Position numbers and translations under genes: made by a program. 64,000 bases of DNA from Ekhidna sp964289745 (GTDB lineage: Bacteria; Bacteroidota; Bacteroidia; Cytophagales; Cyclobacteriaceae): contig CAXYMM010000001.1 of the NCBI GenBank assembly GCA_964289745.1, positions 310,001 to 374,000 of the forward strand. Reading direction: 5' to 3'. Positions 16,351 through 25,512 of the stretch are shown piece after piece. The notes beneath the pieces were generated by a model. That model was not told the DNA's origin. It made no database searches and was given only the letters and a program-made list of their open reading frames with translations. Positions within the stretch are counted from its first letter, which is position 1. Every line of letters starts with the position of its first letter.

Positions 16351-17412
16351 CTATTTAATAAAATCAATTTCTTCGCGAAAAGGAAAGTTCATGAGATAGC
16401 CATGCGCCTCCTGAATTGTCATCTCATCATGGATAATTCTAAAAAGTACGTTTGTGAGCGGACACTTTACACCATATGTTTCTGCTAGTTCTTTTACAAT
16501 CTTTATAGTTTTGATCCCCTCTGCTACCTCTTCCATCGAATCTATAATCTGATCTAGCGTTTCTCCTTGCGCTAGCCGAAAACCAACTGTATAATTTCTA
16601 CTCAAATTTGAAGTACAGGTAGCAATTAGGTCGCCTACACCTGCAAGACCCAAAAACGCTTGTAAATTACCTCCTAGTGCTGTTCCAATATGAACCATCT
16701 CCACTAAGCCTCTACTGATAAATAAAGACTTGGCATTCTCACCCAGTCCCATCCCTGAAATAGTTCCTGCGCCTACTGCGATAATATTCTTGAGAATCCC
16801 GCACAGCTCAATACCTATCAAATCTTTGCTCCCATAGATCATAAAACGATCGTTTTTGAGCAGTCGCTGACCTACATTAATCACTTCGTCAAAATGAGAA
16901 GCGACAACTGATGCAGCGGGTTTGCGTTCATCCAGTTCTCTGGCTAGGTTGGGGCCAGCCAAACACCCCACCCTTAAAACGCTACTTTCCGTTTTGATCA
17001 CTTCGGAAATGGTTTTGACATGTTCGCGTGTAAGCGGATTGTCCCGAGTAATCTTTTCCTTTTTGGGAACAAAAAGACTAAATCCTTTTGTCCCATGTAT
17101 GAGCATGTGATATGGGTGTAGGTATGGTGATATGTCAATAATCATCTCCCAGAAATTTGCGGATGGTATCATAGGGAAGATCACCTCACACTTTTCAGCA
17201 ACATGCTTTAGATCATTAGTTATTTCTATATTATCTCCTAGTTTCTGACCTGAACTTATACGTTCTGTGGCGATCTTCTTCGCCTTGTCTGAATCTCTAA
17301 CATACAGCAAAACATTAGAATTATTTTCAGAAAGAATATTGCTGATAGCTGTCCCAAAGCTACCAGCACCTATCACCCCGACTACTTCTTTAGATGTATT
17401 TTTCGAGATCAT
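16351..17412 (-). CDS. gpsA: Glycerol-3-phosphate dehydrogenase (NAD(P)+)
   Basis: A 353-residue cytoplasmic enzyme that reduces dihydroxyacetone phosphate to sn-glycerol-3-phosphate, the first step of phospholipid synthesis. The cofactor loop is GVIGAGSFGTAISN at about 12-25. The catalytic-lysine region reads ELCGILKNIIAVGAGTISG, and AGVGDLIATCTSNLSRNY is the family's substrate-side signature. Its start overlaps the end of the upstream acyltransferase gene by 23 bases. That acyltransferase would use the product, so the two genes form a coherent phospholipid operon. Confidence 0.95.
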   Translation of the reverse strand: MISKNTSKEVVGVIGAGSFGTAISNILSENNSNVLLYVRDSDKAKKIATERISSGQKLGDNIEITNDLKHVAEKCEVIFPMIPSANFWEMIIDISPYLHPYHMLIHGTKGFSLFVPKKEKITRDNPLTREHVKTISEVIKTESSVLRVGCLAGPNLARELDERKPAASVVASHFDEVINVGQRLLKNDRFMIYGSKDLIGIELCGILKNIIAVGAGTISGMGLGENAKSLFISRGLVEMVHIGTALGGNLQAFLGLAGVGDLIATCTSNLSRNYTVGFRLAQGETLDQIIDSMEEVAEGIKTIKIVKELAETYGVKCPLTNVLFRIIHDEMTIQEAHGYLMNFPFREEIDFIK

Positions 17413-19072
17413 AGCCCTTCATTCGATTATGATAGTAAAATAAGGTATTGGTATCATTGATGATAATGCGATCTTTTTTTCTCACAAGAGGTCTTTGGTC
17501 GTGATAAAGTCCCACATTTTTCAAACCAACCTGAATGGACTCCTCTGCTTTTTTTTGCATATGGTTAGACATGTCTATTTTTCCTTTCTTATGTAGCTTT
17601 TCAATTCGTCCACGTAGCTTTTTAAAGATGAATTTGAACTCTTTGTAGTCCAGTACCAACTCTTCCTCTGGCAGTCGAAGGATATTGTATAAATCTAGCT
17701 TGGGATTTCTCCGTTCCAACATTTTAAAGGCGATAAAAGCTACCAGATGACTCGCAAAAACGCGATTATATTTATGATATTCCTCTACGATACGTTTCCC
17801 CAAAACCCGTGCATATTCATTCTCTCGCTGCCTATCCAAATTGATTTCGTTTGCCTTTAGAAAATAATGCCTTGGATCGATCGGACGTCCTTTTTTATCC
17901 CTGCTATTTCCTTCATCATCAACATAATTCCCCAAGATATCCAGTCCTTTTCCTATGCTCACTGAAATATCTGATCCCTTTGAAAAGAACTTAAAAAGAA
18001 ATGTGCTGATCTTGTAAGAAGTAGAAAACTCATCCGACTCCACATAATATCGTTCTCGACCTGTTCGTTTAAGAAATTCTTTTATGAGTGCAGGAGCCTC
18101 CAGCGTAAAATGATAATTGATTACCGCTGGCACGATAAATATTTTTTTTGAAGACGATTCCTCTCCATCATTCTTTGCTTTCTGATAGCGCTCTCGCTGA
18201 GCCTGAATAGTAGGTTCAAGCAGTTCTAACTTTAATTGCGTTTCAATTTCACCTGACATGGAACGCATACCACTCGGAAAAAAAAGACAGTGACACCCAT
18301 TTTCAATCGCAATTCGAGAATATGCCTTTAATGTTTCACGATAGATACGATTATTTTTTCGCCTATCCATTTTGAAAGCCCCGAGACTCTTCATGAAGTA
18401 GGCCAGTACTTTGATGTTGAAAAGATTCAGACTAGCTCCATACATGTAGGGAGGAAGCCCTAAAAACTGGATAGCCCACCCAATAAGAATAGAATCCAAA
18501 TTGCTGAAGTGGGTGGGGACCATTACCACTGTACCAATTTTAGAAAGCCTTCGAAGGTGCTCGGTTTCTCCCACTACATGAAGCTTGTCGTGTAAGTCTA
18601 ATTGCCTGCTGAAAAGCGAAAGAAGTCCTTTTACTCTTGCCGCATTTAAAAGTCTAGCAAAACCGAAAGTGATAAATCGTTGGGCAAATTTATAAGCTGA
18701 TTTTTTGAAGCTACCTGCGATCTCGTTTGAGTAGCGGTAAATTATTTTCTTTAAAATCTGGCGCTCTCGTTCACTCGCTAGATGCTTATTATCCACTTTA
18801 AGCTCCGCCATCTGGCTCTGAAGCTTATTCCAAAAAATCCATTCATCAGCAGGATCAACCTTCCACGGGTTAGATTTTATGCGGAGTTTTTCTCGGTGGA
18901 TGGTCATCTCTATTTCCTCTCGGAGTGAGTTCTCTTTATTGTTGAGTATATCAACAAAAACCTTGTCTGTAACCTTATCTAGAAAAGCTTTCCGGTTGCG
19001 AGAAAGCTGCACAATAGGCCATTCATTTTTATTAGGAACAATTTCTTTATACCGAACTCTATTTCGTCTCAT
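17390..19072 (-). CDS. PlsB-like glycerol-3-phosphate / lysophosphatidate acyltransferase
   Basis: A large acyltransferase of the PlsB/PlsC superfamily. The catalytic HxxxxD block reads HFSNLDSILIGW at about 185-196, and FPSGMRSMSGE is the second (phosphate-binding) motif. The open frame reaches 19123, but that start would leave only 5 bases to the divergent polyprenyl synthase start. The ATG at 19072 (MRRNRVRYKEIVP, 560 residues) leaves 56 bases for divergent promoters and is preferred. Coupling with gpsA by a 23-base overlap suggests it acylates glycerol-3-phosphate. A plain lysophospholipid acyltransferase remains possible. Confidence 0.8.
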   Translation of the reverse strand: MRRNRVRYKEIVPNKNEWPIVQLSRNRKAFLDKVTDKVFVDILNNKENSLREEIEMTIHREKLRIKSNPWKVDPADEWIFWNKLQSQMAELKVDNKHLASERERQILKKIIYRYSNEIAGSFKKSAYKFAQRFITFGFARLLNAARVKGLLSLFSRQLDLHDKLHVVGETEHLRRLSKIGTVVMVPTHFSNLDSILIGWAIQFLGLPPYMYGASLNLFNIKVLAYFMKSLGAFKMDRRKNNRIYRETLKAYSRIAIENGCHCLFFPSGMRSMSGEIETQLKLELLEPTIQAQRERYQKAKNDGEESSSKKIFIVPAVINYHFTLEAPALIKEFLKRTGRERYYVESDEFSTSYKISTFLFKFFSKGSDISVSIGKGLDILGNYVDDEGNSRDKKGRPIDPRHYFLKANEINLDRQRENEYARVLGKRIVEEYHKYNRVFASHLVAFIAFKMLERRNPKLDLYNILRLPEEELVLDYKEFKFIFKKLRGRIEKLHKKGKIDMSNHMQKKAEESIQVGLKNVGLYHDQRPLVRKKDRIIINDTNTLFYYHNRMKGYDLEKYI

Positions 19073-19128
19073 AGGGGTTTTAGAAATGAACGGAAAGATA
19101 GTCCGATCATCGTATACTTGCATCTACA

Positions 19129-20103
19129 ATGGCATTAAAGCTAAAAGACATTCAATCTCCTGTAGCATCCGAGATGGAGGAATTCGAGAAAAAATTTCGC
19201 CTTTCGATGAAAAGCAAAGTGATGTTGCTTGACAAAATAACTGGCTACATCGTTCGTAGAAAAGGCAAGCAGATACGCCCACTTTTTGTTTTTCTTACCT
19301 CAGGAGCTACTGGTAGCATCACGGAAGCCACCTATCGTGGTGCTGCACTTATCGAATTGCTCCATACCGCCACATTAGTGCATGACGATGTGGTAGACAA
19401 TTCAAATACCAGAAGAGGATTTTTTTCTATCAATGCACTTTGGAAAAACAAAATTGCCGTCTTAGTTGGTGATTTTCTTCTTGCAAGAGGAATGCTCCTT
19501 TCGATGGAAAATGATGACATCGACCTACTTAAAATTACCACAGAACCAGTAAAAGAAATGAGTGAGGGAGAGCTATTGCAGATGGCTAAATCCAAAACGC
19601 TGGATATTTCGGAAGAGGTTTACTATCAAGTCATTAAACAAAAGACTGCCAGTCTTATTAAATCATGTTGTAAAGTGGGAGCCTGCTCCGGCGGTGCAAA
19701 CGAGGAAACAATAAACAAAATGGGTGAGTTCGGTATTGCCGTCGGGATGGCTTTTCAGATCAAAGACGACTTATTTGATTATGGAACTTTTGAAATAGGA
19801 AAACCTCGGGGCATTGACATTAAAGAGAAGAAACTGACTCTACCTCTTATCTATTCGCTTAATAACGCTACCTTAAGCGAAAGAAAAAGAGTTAAAAGAC
19901 TCGTTCGAAACGCAGAAAAAAAGCCCAGCCTCATTCAAGAAGTCATCGATTTTGTGAAGAAAAAGGGAGGTATCGAATATGCGATTTCCGTAATGGAAAA
20001 ATATCACAACAAAGCCAAAGCTATCTTGCAAACCTTACCTGAAACCACCTATCGAAACTCGCTAGAACAGCTGGTTCAGTTCACAATCGAAAGAACTAAG
20101 TAA
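19129..20103 (+). CDS. Polyprenyl diphosphate synthase
   Basis: A 324-residue trans-prenyltransferase. It has the first Asp-rich motif DDVVD at 86-90 in LLHTATLVHDDVVDN and the second KDDLFDY at about 208. GKQIRP near residue 46 binds diphosphate. Chain length cannot be firmly predicted. In Bacteroidota this gene normally makes the all-trans prenyl tail of menaquinone (heptaprenyl/octaprenyl). It is transcribed away from the acyltransferase gene. A TATACTTG sequence shortly before the start resembles the TAnnTTTG -7 box of Bacteroidota promoters. Confidence 0.9.
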   Translation: MALKLKDIQSPVASEMEEFEKKFRLSMKSKVMLLDKITGYIVRRKGKQIRPLFVFLTSGATGSITEATYRGAALIELLHTATLVHDDVVDNSNTRRGFFSINALWKNKIAVLVGDFLLARGMLLSMENDDIDLLKITTEPVKEMSEGELLQMAKSKTLDISEEVYYQVIKQKTASLIKSCCKVGACSGGANEETINKMGEFGIAVGMAFQIKDDLFDYGTFEIGKPRGIDIKEKKLTLPLIYSLNNATLSERKRVKRLVRNAEKKPSLIQEVIDFVKKKGGIEYAISVMEKYHNKAKAILQTLPETTYRNSLEQLVQFTIERTK

Positions 20104-20170
20104 GCACTTCTCTTTCCCTACTCTGTCAGCAAAAGATCAAAGCATAAAAGGATTCTTGTAACAACTCACA

Positions 20171-20209
20171 TAAACGGTTGCTCTTAGAGGATGGGTACGA
20201 AACCGTTTA
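20171..20209 (+). promoter_or_regulatory. 9-base stem-loop upstream of pgk
   Basis: TAAACGGTT (20171-20179) and AACCGTTTA (20201-20209) form a perfect 9-base stem around a 21-base loop, 88 bases before the pgk start. There is no T run after it, so it is not a normal terminator of the prenyl synthase gene. It could be an operator or leader structure. Confidence 0.4.
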
Positions 20210-20296
20210 GCATTACTATTTAAGTGTAATCACCCATCGTTTATGAATCATTTTAGCTCCCCTTTTTTATGTTTGTGGTCTAATTATTGATGATTG

Positions 20297-21484
20297 ATGA
20301 AGACGATTCAGGATTTCAAGTTCACGGAAAAAAGAGCACTAATTCGAGTAGACTTTAATGTACCACTAGATGATGACCAAAATGTGACGGATGAAACAAG
20401 AATCAACGCCGCTATCCCCACTATTAAAAAAATTCTTTCGGATGGTGGATCTTGTGTCTTAATGTCTCACCTCGGACGTCCAAAGAATGGACCCGAAGAT
20501 AAACTTTCACTGCAACATATCATTCCTAATCTAAACGAAAAACTTGGAATTACGGTGAGGTTTGGCGGTGACGCTGCAGGACAGTCTGCAAAAGAATGCT
20601 CCAAGAAGTTAAAACCAGGACACGTACTGCTTTTGGAGAATGTACGTTTTTACAAAGAGGAAACAGCAGGAGATGAAAACTTTGCTAGAACACTGGCTTC
20701 TCATGGAGACATTTACGTAAATGACGCTTTTGGCACAGCACACCGAGCGCATGCTTCCACTACTGTAGTTGCAAAATTTTTTGAGGATAAATGCTGTGGT
20801 TTCGTAATGAAGGCAGAGCTTGAAAACGCAGAGAAAATTCTAAAAGATGCCGAAAAGCCTGTTACTGCTATTATGGGTGGGGCTAAAATTTCCGATAAAA
20901 TTCTTATCATCGAAAAGCTTTTAGGTGTAGTAGATAACCTAATCATAGGCGGGGGTATGTCCTACACTTTTACGAAAGCTAGAGGAGGCAGCATTGGAAA
21001 TTCTTTGCTGGAAGAAAACAAAATGAAGCTTACCAAAGAACTGGAAGCAAAAGCGGCAGGGAGCGGCGTAAAAATGATACTACCGCTAGATTCAGTAATA
21101 GCTAATGATTTTAACAATGAAGCCAATACACAAATAGTTGCTGCCACCGAAATTCCCAATGGATGGCAGGGTCTTGACATTGGACCAGAAACAGCCAAGC
21201 TTTTTTCTGAGGTGATTGAGTCTTCCAAAACCGTGCTTTGGAATGGACCAATGGGGGTATTCGAATTCCCAACCTTCGCCAAAGGAACAGACGCTATCGC
21301 CAATGCCGTAGTGCGTGCAACAGAAAAGGGTGGTTTTTCGCTCATTGGTGGTGGGGATTCTGCTTCTGCTGTCAACAATCTTGGGTACGGAGATAAGGTA
21401 TCGTATGTATCTACTGGTGGTGGCGCCTTACTCGAATATATGGAAGGAAAGACACTTCCAGGCATTGCGGCTTTAGAAACATAA
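20297..21484 (+). CDS. pgk: Phosphoglycerate kinase
   Basis: Glycolytic enzyme that makes ATP from 1,3-bisphosphoglycerate and ADP. The 395 residues are typical length. Motifs are RVDFNVPLDD (N-domain substrate loop), SHLGRPKN, LLLENVRFYKEE, NDAFGTAHRAHAST, GGAKISDK and the ATP-site block WNGPMGVFE followed by GGGDSASAV. The start is the ATG at 20297 (MKTIQDF). A TTG three bases earlier is in frame but not needed. Transcription ends convergently with recQ. Confidence 0.96.
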   Translation: MKTIQDFKFTEKRALIRVDFNVPLDDDQNVTDETRINAAIPTIKKILSDGGSCVLMSHLGRPKNGPEDKLSLQHIIPNLNEKLGITVRFGGDAAGQSAKECSKKLKPGHVLLLENVRFYKEETAGDENFARTLASHGDIYVNDAFGTAHRAHASTTVVAKFFEDKCCGFVMKAELENAEKILKDAEKPVTAIMGGAKISDKILIIEKLLGVVDNLIIGGGMSYTFTKARGGSIGNSLLEENKMKLTKELEAKAAGSGVKMILPLDSVIANDFNNEANTQIVAATEIPNGWQGLDIGPETAKLFSEVIESSKTVLWNGPMGVFEFPTFAKGTDAIANAVVRATEKGGFSLIGGGDSASAVNNLGYGDKVSYVSTGGGALLEYMEGKTLPGIAALET

Positions 21485-21493
21485 TAAAAAGAA

Positions 21494-21534
21494 GGAGGTA
21501 ATACGAGCAATGAACTCTCTACCTCGGTTTTTTT
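21494..21534 (+). terminator. Possible terminator between pgk and recQ
   Basis: GAGGTA (21495-21500) pairs with TACCTC (21520-21525), followed by GGTTTTTTT. The loop is long at 19 bases, so this is weaker than the other hairpins, but position and T run fit the end of pgk. Confidence 0.45.
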
Positions 21535-21553
21535 AAGACAACTAACTACACCA

Positions 21554-23470
21554 CTACTCGCCTCCGCCACGCAGTACGGATGCCTCTATTAGCTGAAACC
21601 TACCCATTTGCTCTACCACCTTTCCGTCCTCCATTAGTATTCGGATGGCAGCAATAATCTGATCCTCCGTGTGCTTTGAAAGCAGTGCTCTTAAGTCCGT
21701 CATGCTTTTGGGTTCATCAAGTATGCTTGCTACCTGATCCAGTGGTATCTTACTTAGTGAGAGACGTTTCTTTTTAGTAAAATCATTGTCACAAATTCCA
21801 CAAGTAAGCGAAGTTTCTTCGTCAAAATAATGCTGAAAGATTTGAGTACGGCAATTTTTGGATTGCATGTATTCAATGACTGTAGATGCCTTATCCATGG
21901 CCAGTTTCCTTCTCCATTCGATTTGCTCGTTATCTATTGGCAACTTTTCTGGGTCTAACCTCTCCGTAAGAAAGGTCACAGTTGGAGTGTCTACACTTGA
22001 TTGGTAATCGATAACCTCCTGATCTGAGAGGTACTGAAGCCATTGCCTTACTTGCTTTTCATTAGTCTTCAATAAGCTGGCTACTTCCTTTTCCTTGATT
22101 TTCAAATAGCCATTAAAAACCTCTCCTCCATACAATCGGAGCAAGGTCTTAATGAGCGGATCAAGTTTGGGGTTAGCAATCTGAAACTTATATGTCTCCC
22201 TTCTATTGAGGACAAAAATCAGTTTTGATAATTCAAAAAAACCATCATTCAATTGAATTAATCCCTCATCTCCCAATTTTTTGAGTGCTGCGTAAGTCTC
22301 TACAGTTGGGAGGTTATACGTTTTGATGAACTGACCATATTGAAAAGGAAAAGAAGAAAAGGAATTGCTTCCAATAGCTATCTTATAATAATTAGCCAAC
22401 GCCTGATAAGTACGCTTAAGCTGTTCAAGGGTTACTGTCGTTTTCTCTGTTCGCTTCTTCAATTCGTCAATATCCGATTGATGAAAGAGTGCAACCGCAT
22501 AGGCCATTTTTTCATCTCTTCCACCACGTCCGGCTTCCTGATAGTATGCCTCCAATGAATTAGGGAGATTTAAATGAATAACTGTGCGAACATCTGACTT
22601 ATCAATACCCATTCCAAAAGCATTAGTAGCTACCATCACCCTGATTTGGTTGTTGATCCAGCTATCTTGCTTGCTAGAGCGTTCTTTACCTTTCAATCCC
22701 CCATGATAAAAGTCTGCCGAGATTTGTTGTCTTCTTAGAAAGTCCGCAATCACTTTGGTCTGCTTTCTCGTTCTCACATATACGATGCTGGTTCCAGGGA
22801 CATTTTTTAGAATGTCTAAGAGCTTTTGCTCCTTGTTTTCCAGTTCAAAAGCAGAGTATGAAAGGTTTGGTCTGGCAAAACTCTTTTGAAAAACCTCCAC
22901 GTTTTGCATTTCTAACTTTGAAATGATATCAGCCTTTACCTCTTTAGTGGCGGTAGCAGTTAGTGCTACTACTTTTTCAATTTGAAGTGCCTTGCGAAAC
23001 TCCGCTAATTCTAGATAAGAAGGCCTAAAATCATATCCCCATTGCGAAATACAATGAGCTTCATCTATTGCCAGTAAATTGATATTCATTTTCTTAGCTC
23101 GCTCCCTAAACAGTTCTGTCTTTAATCGCTCTGGGGAAACATACAGAAATTTAATGCCTCCATAGATACAGTTATCAAGTGTAATGTCGATTTCTCTACT
23201 GCTCATCCCGTAAAAGATAGCAGTCGCTTTGATTCCCCTTTTGTTGAGTTGCTCCACCTGATCTTTCATCAAGGCAATAAGAGGGGAAACAACAATGCAA
23301 ATTCCCTCCTCAACCATTCCTGGAACTTGAAAGCAGATGGATTTACCCCCTCCTGTAGGAAGCAAGGCAAGCGTATTTTTTCCTTTCAGAATAGACATAA
23401 TTATTTCTTCCTGCATCGACCGAAAGGATGAGTAGCCCCAGTATTGCTTTAGTATTTCTTTGGGAGACAT
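21554..23470 (-). CDS. recQ: RecQ-family ATP-dependent DNA helicase
   Basis: A 638-residue 3'-5' helicase. Walker A is PTGGGKS at 38-44 and the DEAH box is AIDEAHCISQWGYDFRPSY at about 133-151. GRGGRDEKMAYA is helicase motif VI. Then comes an RQC region with zinc cysteines (CRTQIFQHYFDEE, CGICDNDF) and a winged-helix tail. An HRDC domain is not evident, so it is the short RecQ form common as a second RecQ copy in Bacteroidota. Acts in recombination repair and fork restart. Convergent with pgk. Confidence 0.93.
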   Translation of the reverse strand: MSPKEILKQYWGYSSFRSMQEEIIMSILKGKNTLALLPTGGGKSICFQVPGMVEEGICIVVSPLIALMKDQVEQLNKRGIKATAIFYGMSSREIDITLDNCIYGGIKFLYVSPERLKTELFRERAKKMNINLLAIDEAHCISQWGYDFRPSYLELAEFRKALQIEKVVALTATATKEVKADIISKLEMQNVEVFQKSFARPNLSYSAFELENKEQKLLDILKNVPGTSIVYVRTRKQTKVIADFLRRQQISADFYHGGLKGKERSSKQDSWINNQIRVMVATNAFGMGIDKSDVRTVIHLNLPNSLEAYYQEAGRGGRDEKMAYAVALFHQSDIDELKKRTEKTTVTLEQLKRTYQALANYYKIAIGSNSFSSFPFQYGQFIKTYNLPTVETYAALKKLGDEGLIQLNDGFFELSKLIFVLNRRETYKFQIANPKLDPLIKTLLRLYGGEVFNGYLKIKEKEVASLLKTNEKQVRQWLQYLSDQEVIDYQSSVDTPTVTFLTERLDPEKLPIDNEQIEWRRKLAMDKASTVIEYMQSKNCRTQIFQHYFDEETSLTCGICDNDFTKKKRLSLSKIPLDQVASILDEPKSMTDLRALLSKHTEDQIIAAIRILMEDGKVVEQMGRFQLIEASVLRGGGE

Positions 23471-23537
23471 TGAAGTCTAAAGTACCAAATATGAAAGAAT
23501 ACCCAACCAAAACATTCAACTACAGTTGTTCTTGATT

Positions 23538-23699
23538 ATGGGATTATTTAGAAAAAAATCAGAAAAAGAAAAGCTACAGAAGCAATACGAAAAGCTAATG
23601 AAACAATCATTTGATCTTTCAAAGTCGGATCGCCAAGCCAGCGACCGAAAAGCAGTAGAAGCAGACGAAATCGCTAAAAAAATAGAGGCTCTTTCTTAA
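23538..23699 (+). CDS. Lacal_2735-family small protein
   Basis: A 53-residue protein, MGLFRKKSEKEKLQKQYEKL followed by MKQSFDLSKSDRQASD and an EADEIAKKIEALS tail. This is the full length and pattern of the Bacteroidota-only Lacal_2735 family: an N-terminal GLF-K-K-S patch and a charged two-helix hairpin. Function unknown. It is immediately followed by a DUF2805 fossil and then a flavin reductase gene on the same strand. As far as I recall, this family often lies with such genes and with photolyase/cryptochrome genes in related genomes. Confidence 0.8.
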   Translation: MGLFRKKSEKEKLQKQYEKLMKQSFDLSKSDRQASDRKAVEADEIAKKIEALS

Positions 23700-23700
23700 A

Positions 23701-23891
23701 ATGACGCTAAGCGAAAGAGATAAAGAACGAATAATCGAAATGGCTCGGAAAGATAAAACTCCGTTCGGGACAATTATCAATTTGGTCTCAGAGAAGCGTA
23801 AATGATAAAACTTATGCGTACTGAGCTGAATAGAAGTAACTTCAACCCCTGACAAAAGCGTGTCCACTCTTCATCTAGTCGGAAATGCTAG
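23701..23891 (+). pseudogene. DUF2805 (TIGR03643) fossil
   Basis: The first frame reads MTLSERDKERIIEMARKDKTPFGTII, the start of DUF2805 proteins (LSxxDIDRIIEMAWEDRTPFEAI). It then slips: one base must be gained to continue QFGLREA. A TAA follows, then MIKLMRTELNRSNFN, another stop, and QKRVHSSSSRKC. All pieces follow the family order (QFGLxExEVIKLMRxxLKxSSFxLWRxRV), so this is a gene broken by a frameshift and at least two stops. The conserved Trp of both EMAW and LWR is lost. Confidence 0.75.
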
Positions 23892-23918
23892 ATATTCATA
23901 AAAAAATCTGTTTTAATA

Positions 23919-24554
23919 ATGCAACTAACTAAAGAAGACATTCAAAAGATGGAGCGCAAAAAACGTCTCAATATTATCAACTCTGTCACTGGCATTAAGC
24001 CAGCAAATCTCATCGGATCCATTTCTACCCAAGGTCAGTCAAATGTAGCGATTTTCAGTAGTGTGTTTCATTTAGGTAGTGCCCCTGCATTACTTGGGTT
24101 TATAACCCGACCTACAGAAAAAGTACCGCGCCATACGTATGAAAACTTAAAAGAAATAGGTCAATACACTATCAATCAAGTGCCAACTAACATTATTAAA
24201 AATGCTCACTACACCTCGGCTAAATTGGCTCGCTCAGCTTCCGAATTTGACCGAATGCAATTAACAGAAGAATACCTGTCGGATTTTAAAGTGCCATTTG
24301 TGAAAGAGAGCCAACTCAAAATCGGAATGAAGTTTGAACAAGAAATTCCCATCCCTCTCAACGATACCATTATGGTTATTGGGTCTATCGAACTCCTCCA
24401 AATTAACGATGAGGCTATAAATGAAAAAGGATATATTAACCTAGAGCAACTAGATACGGCTGGTATTTCAGGACTCAACTCCTATTACTCGCTAAAGTTT
24501 TTAGAGAGTTTCCCCTATGTAAGGGAAAACGAAATTCCCAATTTTGGATCATAA
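23919..24554 (+). CDS. Flavin reductase-family FMN-binding protein
   Basis: A 211-residue protein of the flavin reductase-like, FMN-binding split-barrel family. It shows the NxSIFSS-like strand as SNVAIFSSVFHLGSAPALLG at about 45-64 and FITRPTEKVPRHTYENL at about 65-81. The family binds FMN and can reduce flavins with NAD(P)H or act in unknown redox reactions. Its neighbours are the Lacal_2735 gene and the DUF2805 fossil. The start at 23919 gives the expected MQLTKEDIQKMERKKRLNIINSV N-terminus in pieces (MQLTKEDIQKM then KRLNIINSVTG). Confidence 0.85.
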   Translation: MQLTKEDIQKMERKKRLNIINSVTGIKPANLIGSISTQGQSNVAIFSSVFHLGSAPALLGFITRPTEKVPRHTYENLKEIGQYTINQVPTNIIKNAHYTSAKLARSASEFDRMQLTEEYLSDFKVPFVKESQLKIGMKFEQEIPIPLNDTIMVIGSIELLQINDEAINEKGYINLEQLDTAGISGLNSYYSLKFLESFPYVRENEIPNFGS

Positions 24555-24681
24555 AAAACCTTCGGAAAGCCCTTTACGTGAAGGAAAAAGTAGATAAAAG
24601 CATAGGAAGATGTGAAATACTGTAGTAAAAGATGCCAAAGGAATAAAAAATCTGCATCAATTTAGAAGACCAAACACGCAC

Positions 24682-25260
24682 CTAACTTATTGCTTTTTCC
24701 CTTTCCTCAAGCTTATTGATGGCTGTCTGAAGCTCTCTTTTTAGTTTTACTTGGGTTTCTCTGGCAGTATTTCGATGAGTATCGTATGCATTTTGAAGCT
24801 CCTCTACCTCTCTGCGATGAGCTACAGTAATTTTATTGCTCCGGAAAAACATAATGTACGATATACCAGCCAATATGGCCAACACAGTAATGATTGTCCA
24901 TACCAAAACGTGATAAGCAAATTTTGAGAAAGAGATGCCCAAAAACTCAATAGAATCTTTAGAAGAAAGGCTTAACGCTAGCTCGTTTTGTGTTTCTTTA
25001 AAATTTTCATTGAGAGAGGAAAGTTGATTATGCTGATCATTGATTTGGCTTTTTAGATTAGTCATTACACTGTTCATGGATTGTATGGAGTCTGTGACTT
25101 CCATCCAAAACGCATCAAGCTTTGTTTTGGGAATTACTTTATACTTCTCATAGGTCTCTGTCTCTTCCAGAAGCGTATGGTACTTAGAATCCAGTAATTC
25201 TTGTGAAAAAGACATTTGAAAAAATAGTATTGATGAAAGATAAAATATATATTTTCTCAT
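24682..25260 (-). CDS. Exported coiled-coil protein with one membrane helix
   Basis: A 192-residue protein. It has a signal peptide (MRKYIFYLSSILFFQMSFSQ), a periplasmic helical region with coiled-coil character (about 60-105), a single transmembrane helix (about 117-140), and a basic and acidic coiled coil to the end (HRREVEELQNAYDTHRN). Similar Bacteroidota proteins are sometimes labelled tRNA (guanine-N1)-methyltransferase in databases, but nothing here resembles a methyltransferase. Function unknown. It sits alone between spacers. Confidence 0.6.
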   Translation of the reverse strand: MRKYIFYLSSILFFQMSFSQELLDSKYHTLLEETETYEKYKVIPKTKLDAFWMEVTDSIQSMNSVMTNLKSQINDQHNQLSSLNENFKETQNELALSLSSKDSIEFLGISFSKFAYHVLVWTIITVLAILAGISYIMFFRSNKITVAHRREVEELQNAYDTHRNTARETQVKLKRELQTAINKLEEREKAIS

Positions 25261-25512
25261 TATAACTGTTTAATAAAATTTATTAAAATCTAAAGCTTAC
25301 CTTTATTAACGCAAAATTAATTCCCTTCAGTACCTAAGTATGCTTTTAATTAAAGAAAATTACCAGCCAATGTAGTTTGATGTCTTATAAGCTTAATTTT
25401 TAATGCATCTCAGCGCATCATGAAAAGAATTTCAGACTGGCTTTCATCCAATCTATATTGCTGAATATTAAGTTGAGCCTTTTGTCCTACCTTTCATTAA
25501 TTCAATGAACCT

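Noticed and set aside
24682..25260. tRNA (guanine-N1)-methyltransferase label
   Set aside because: The protein has a signal peptide, one membrane helix and coiled coils. There is no methyltransferase motif.
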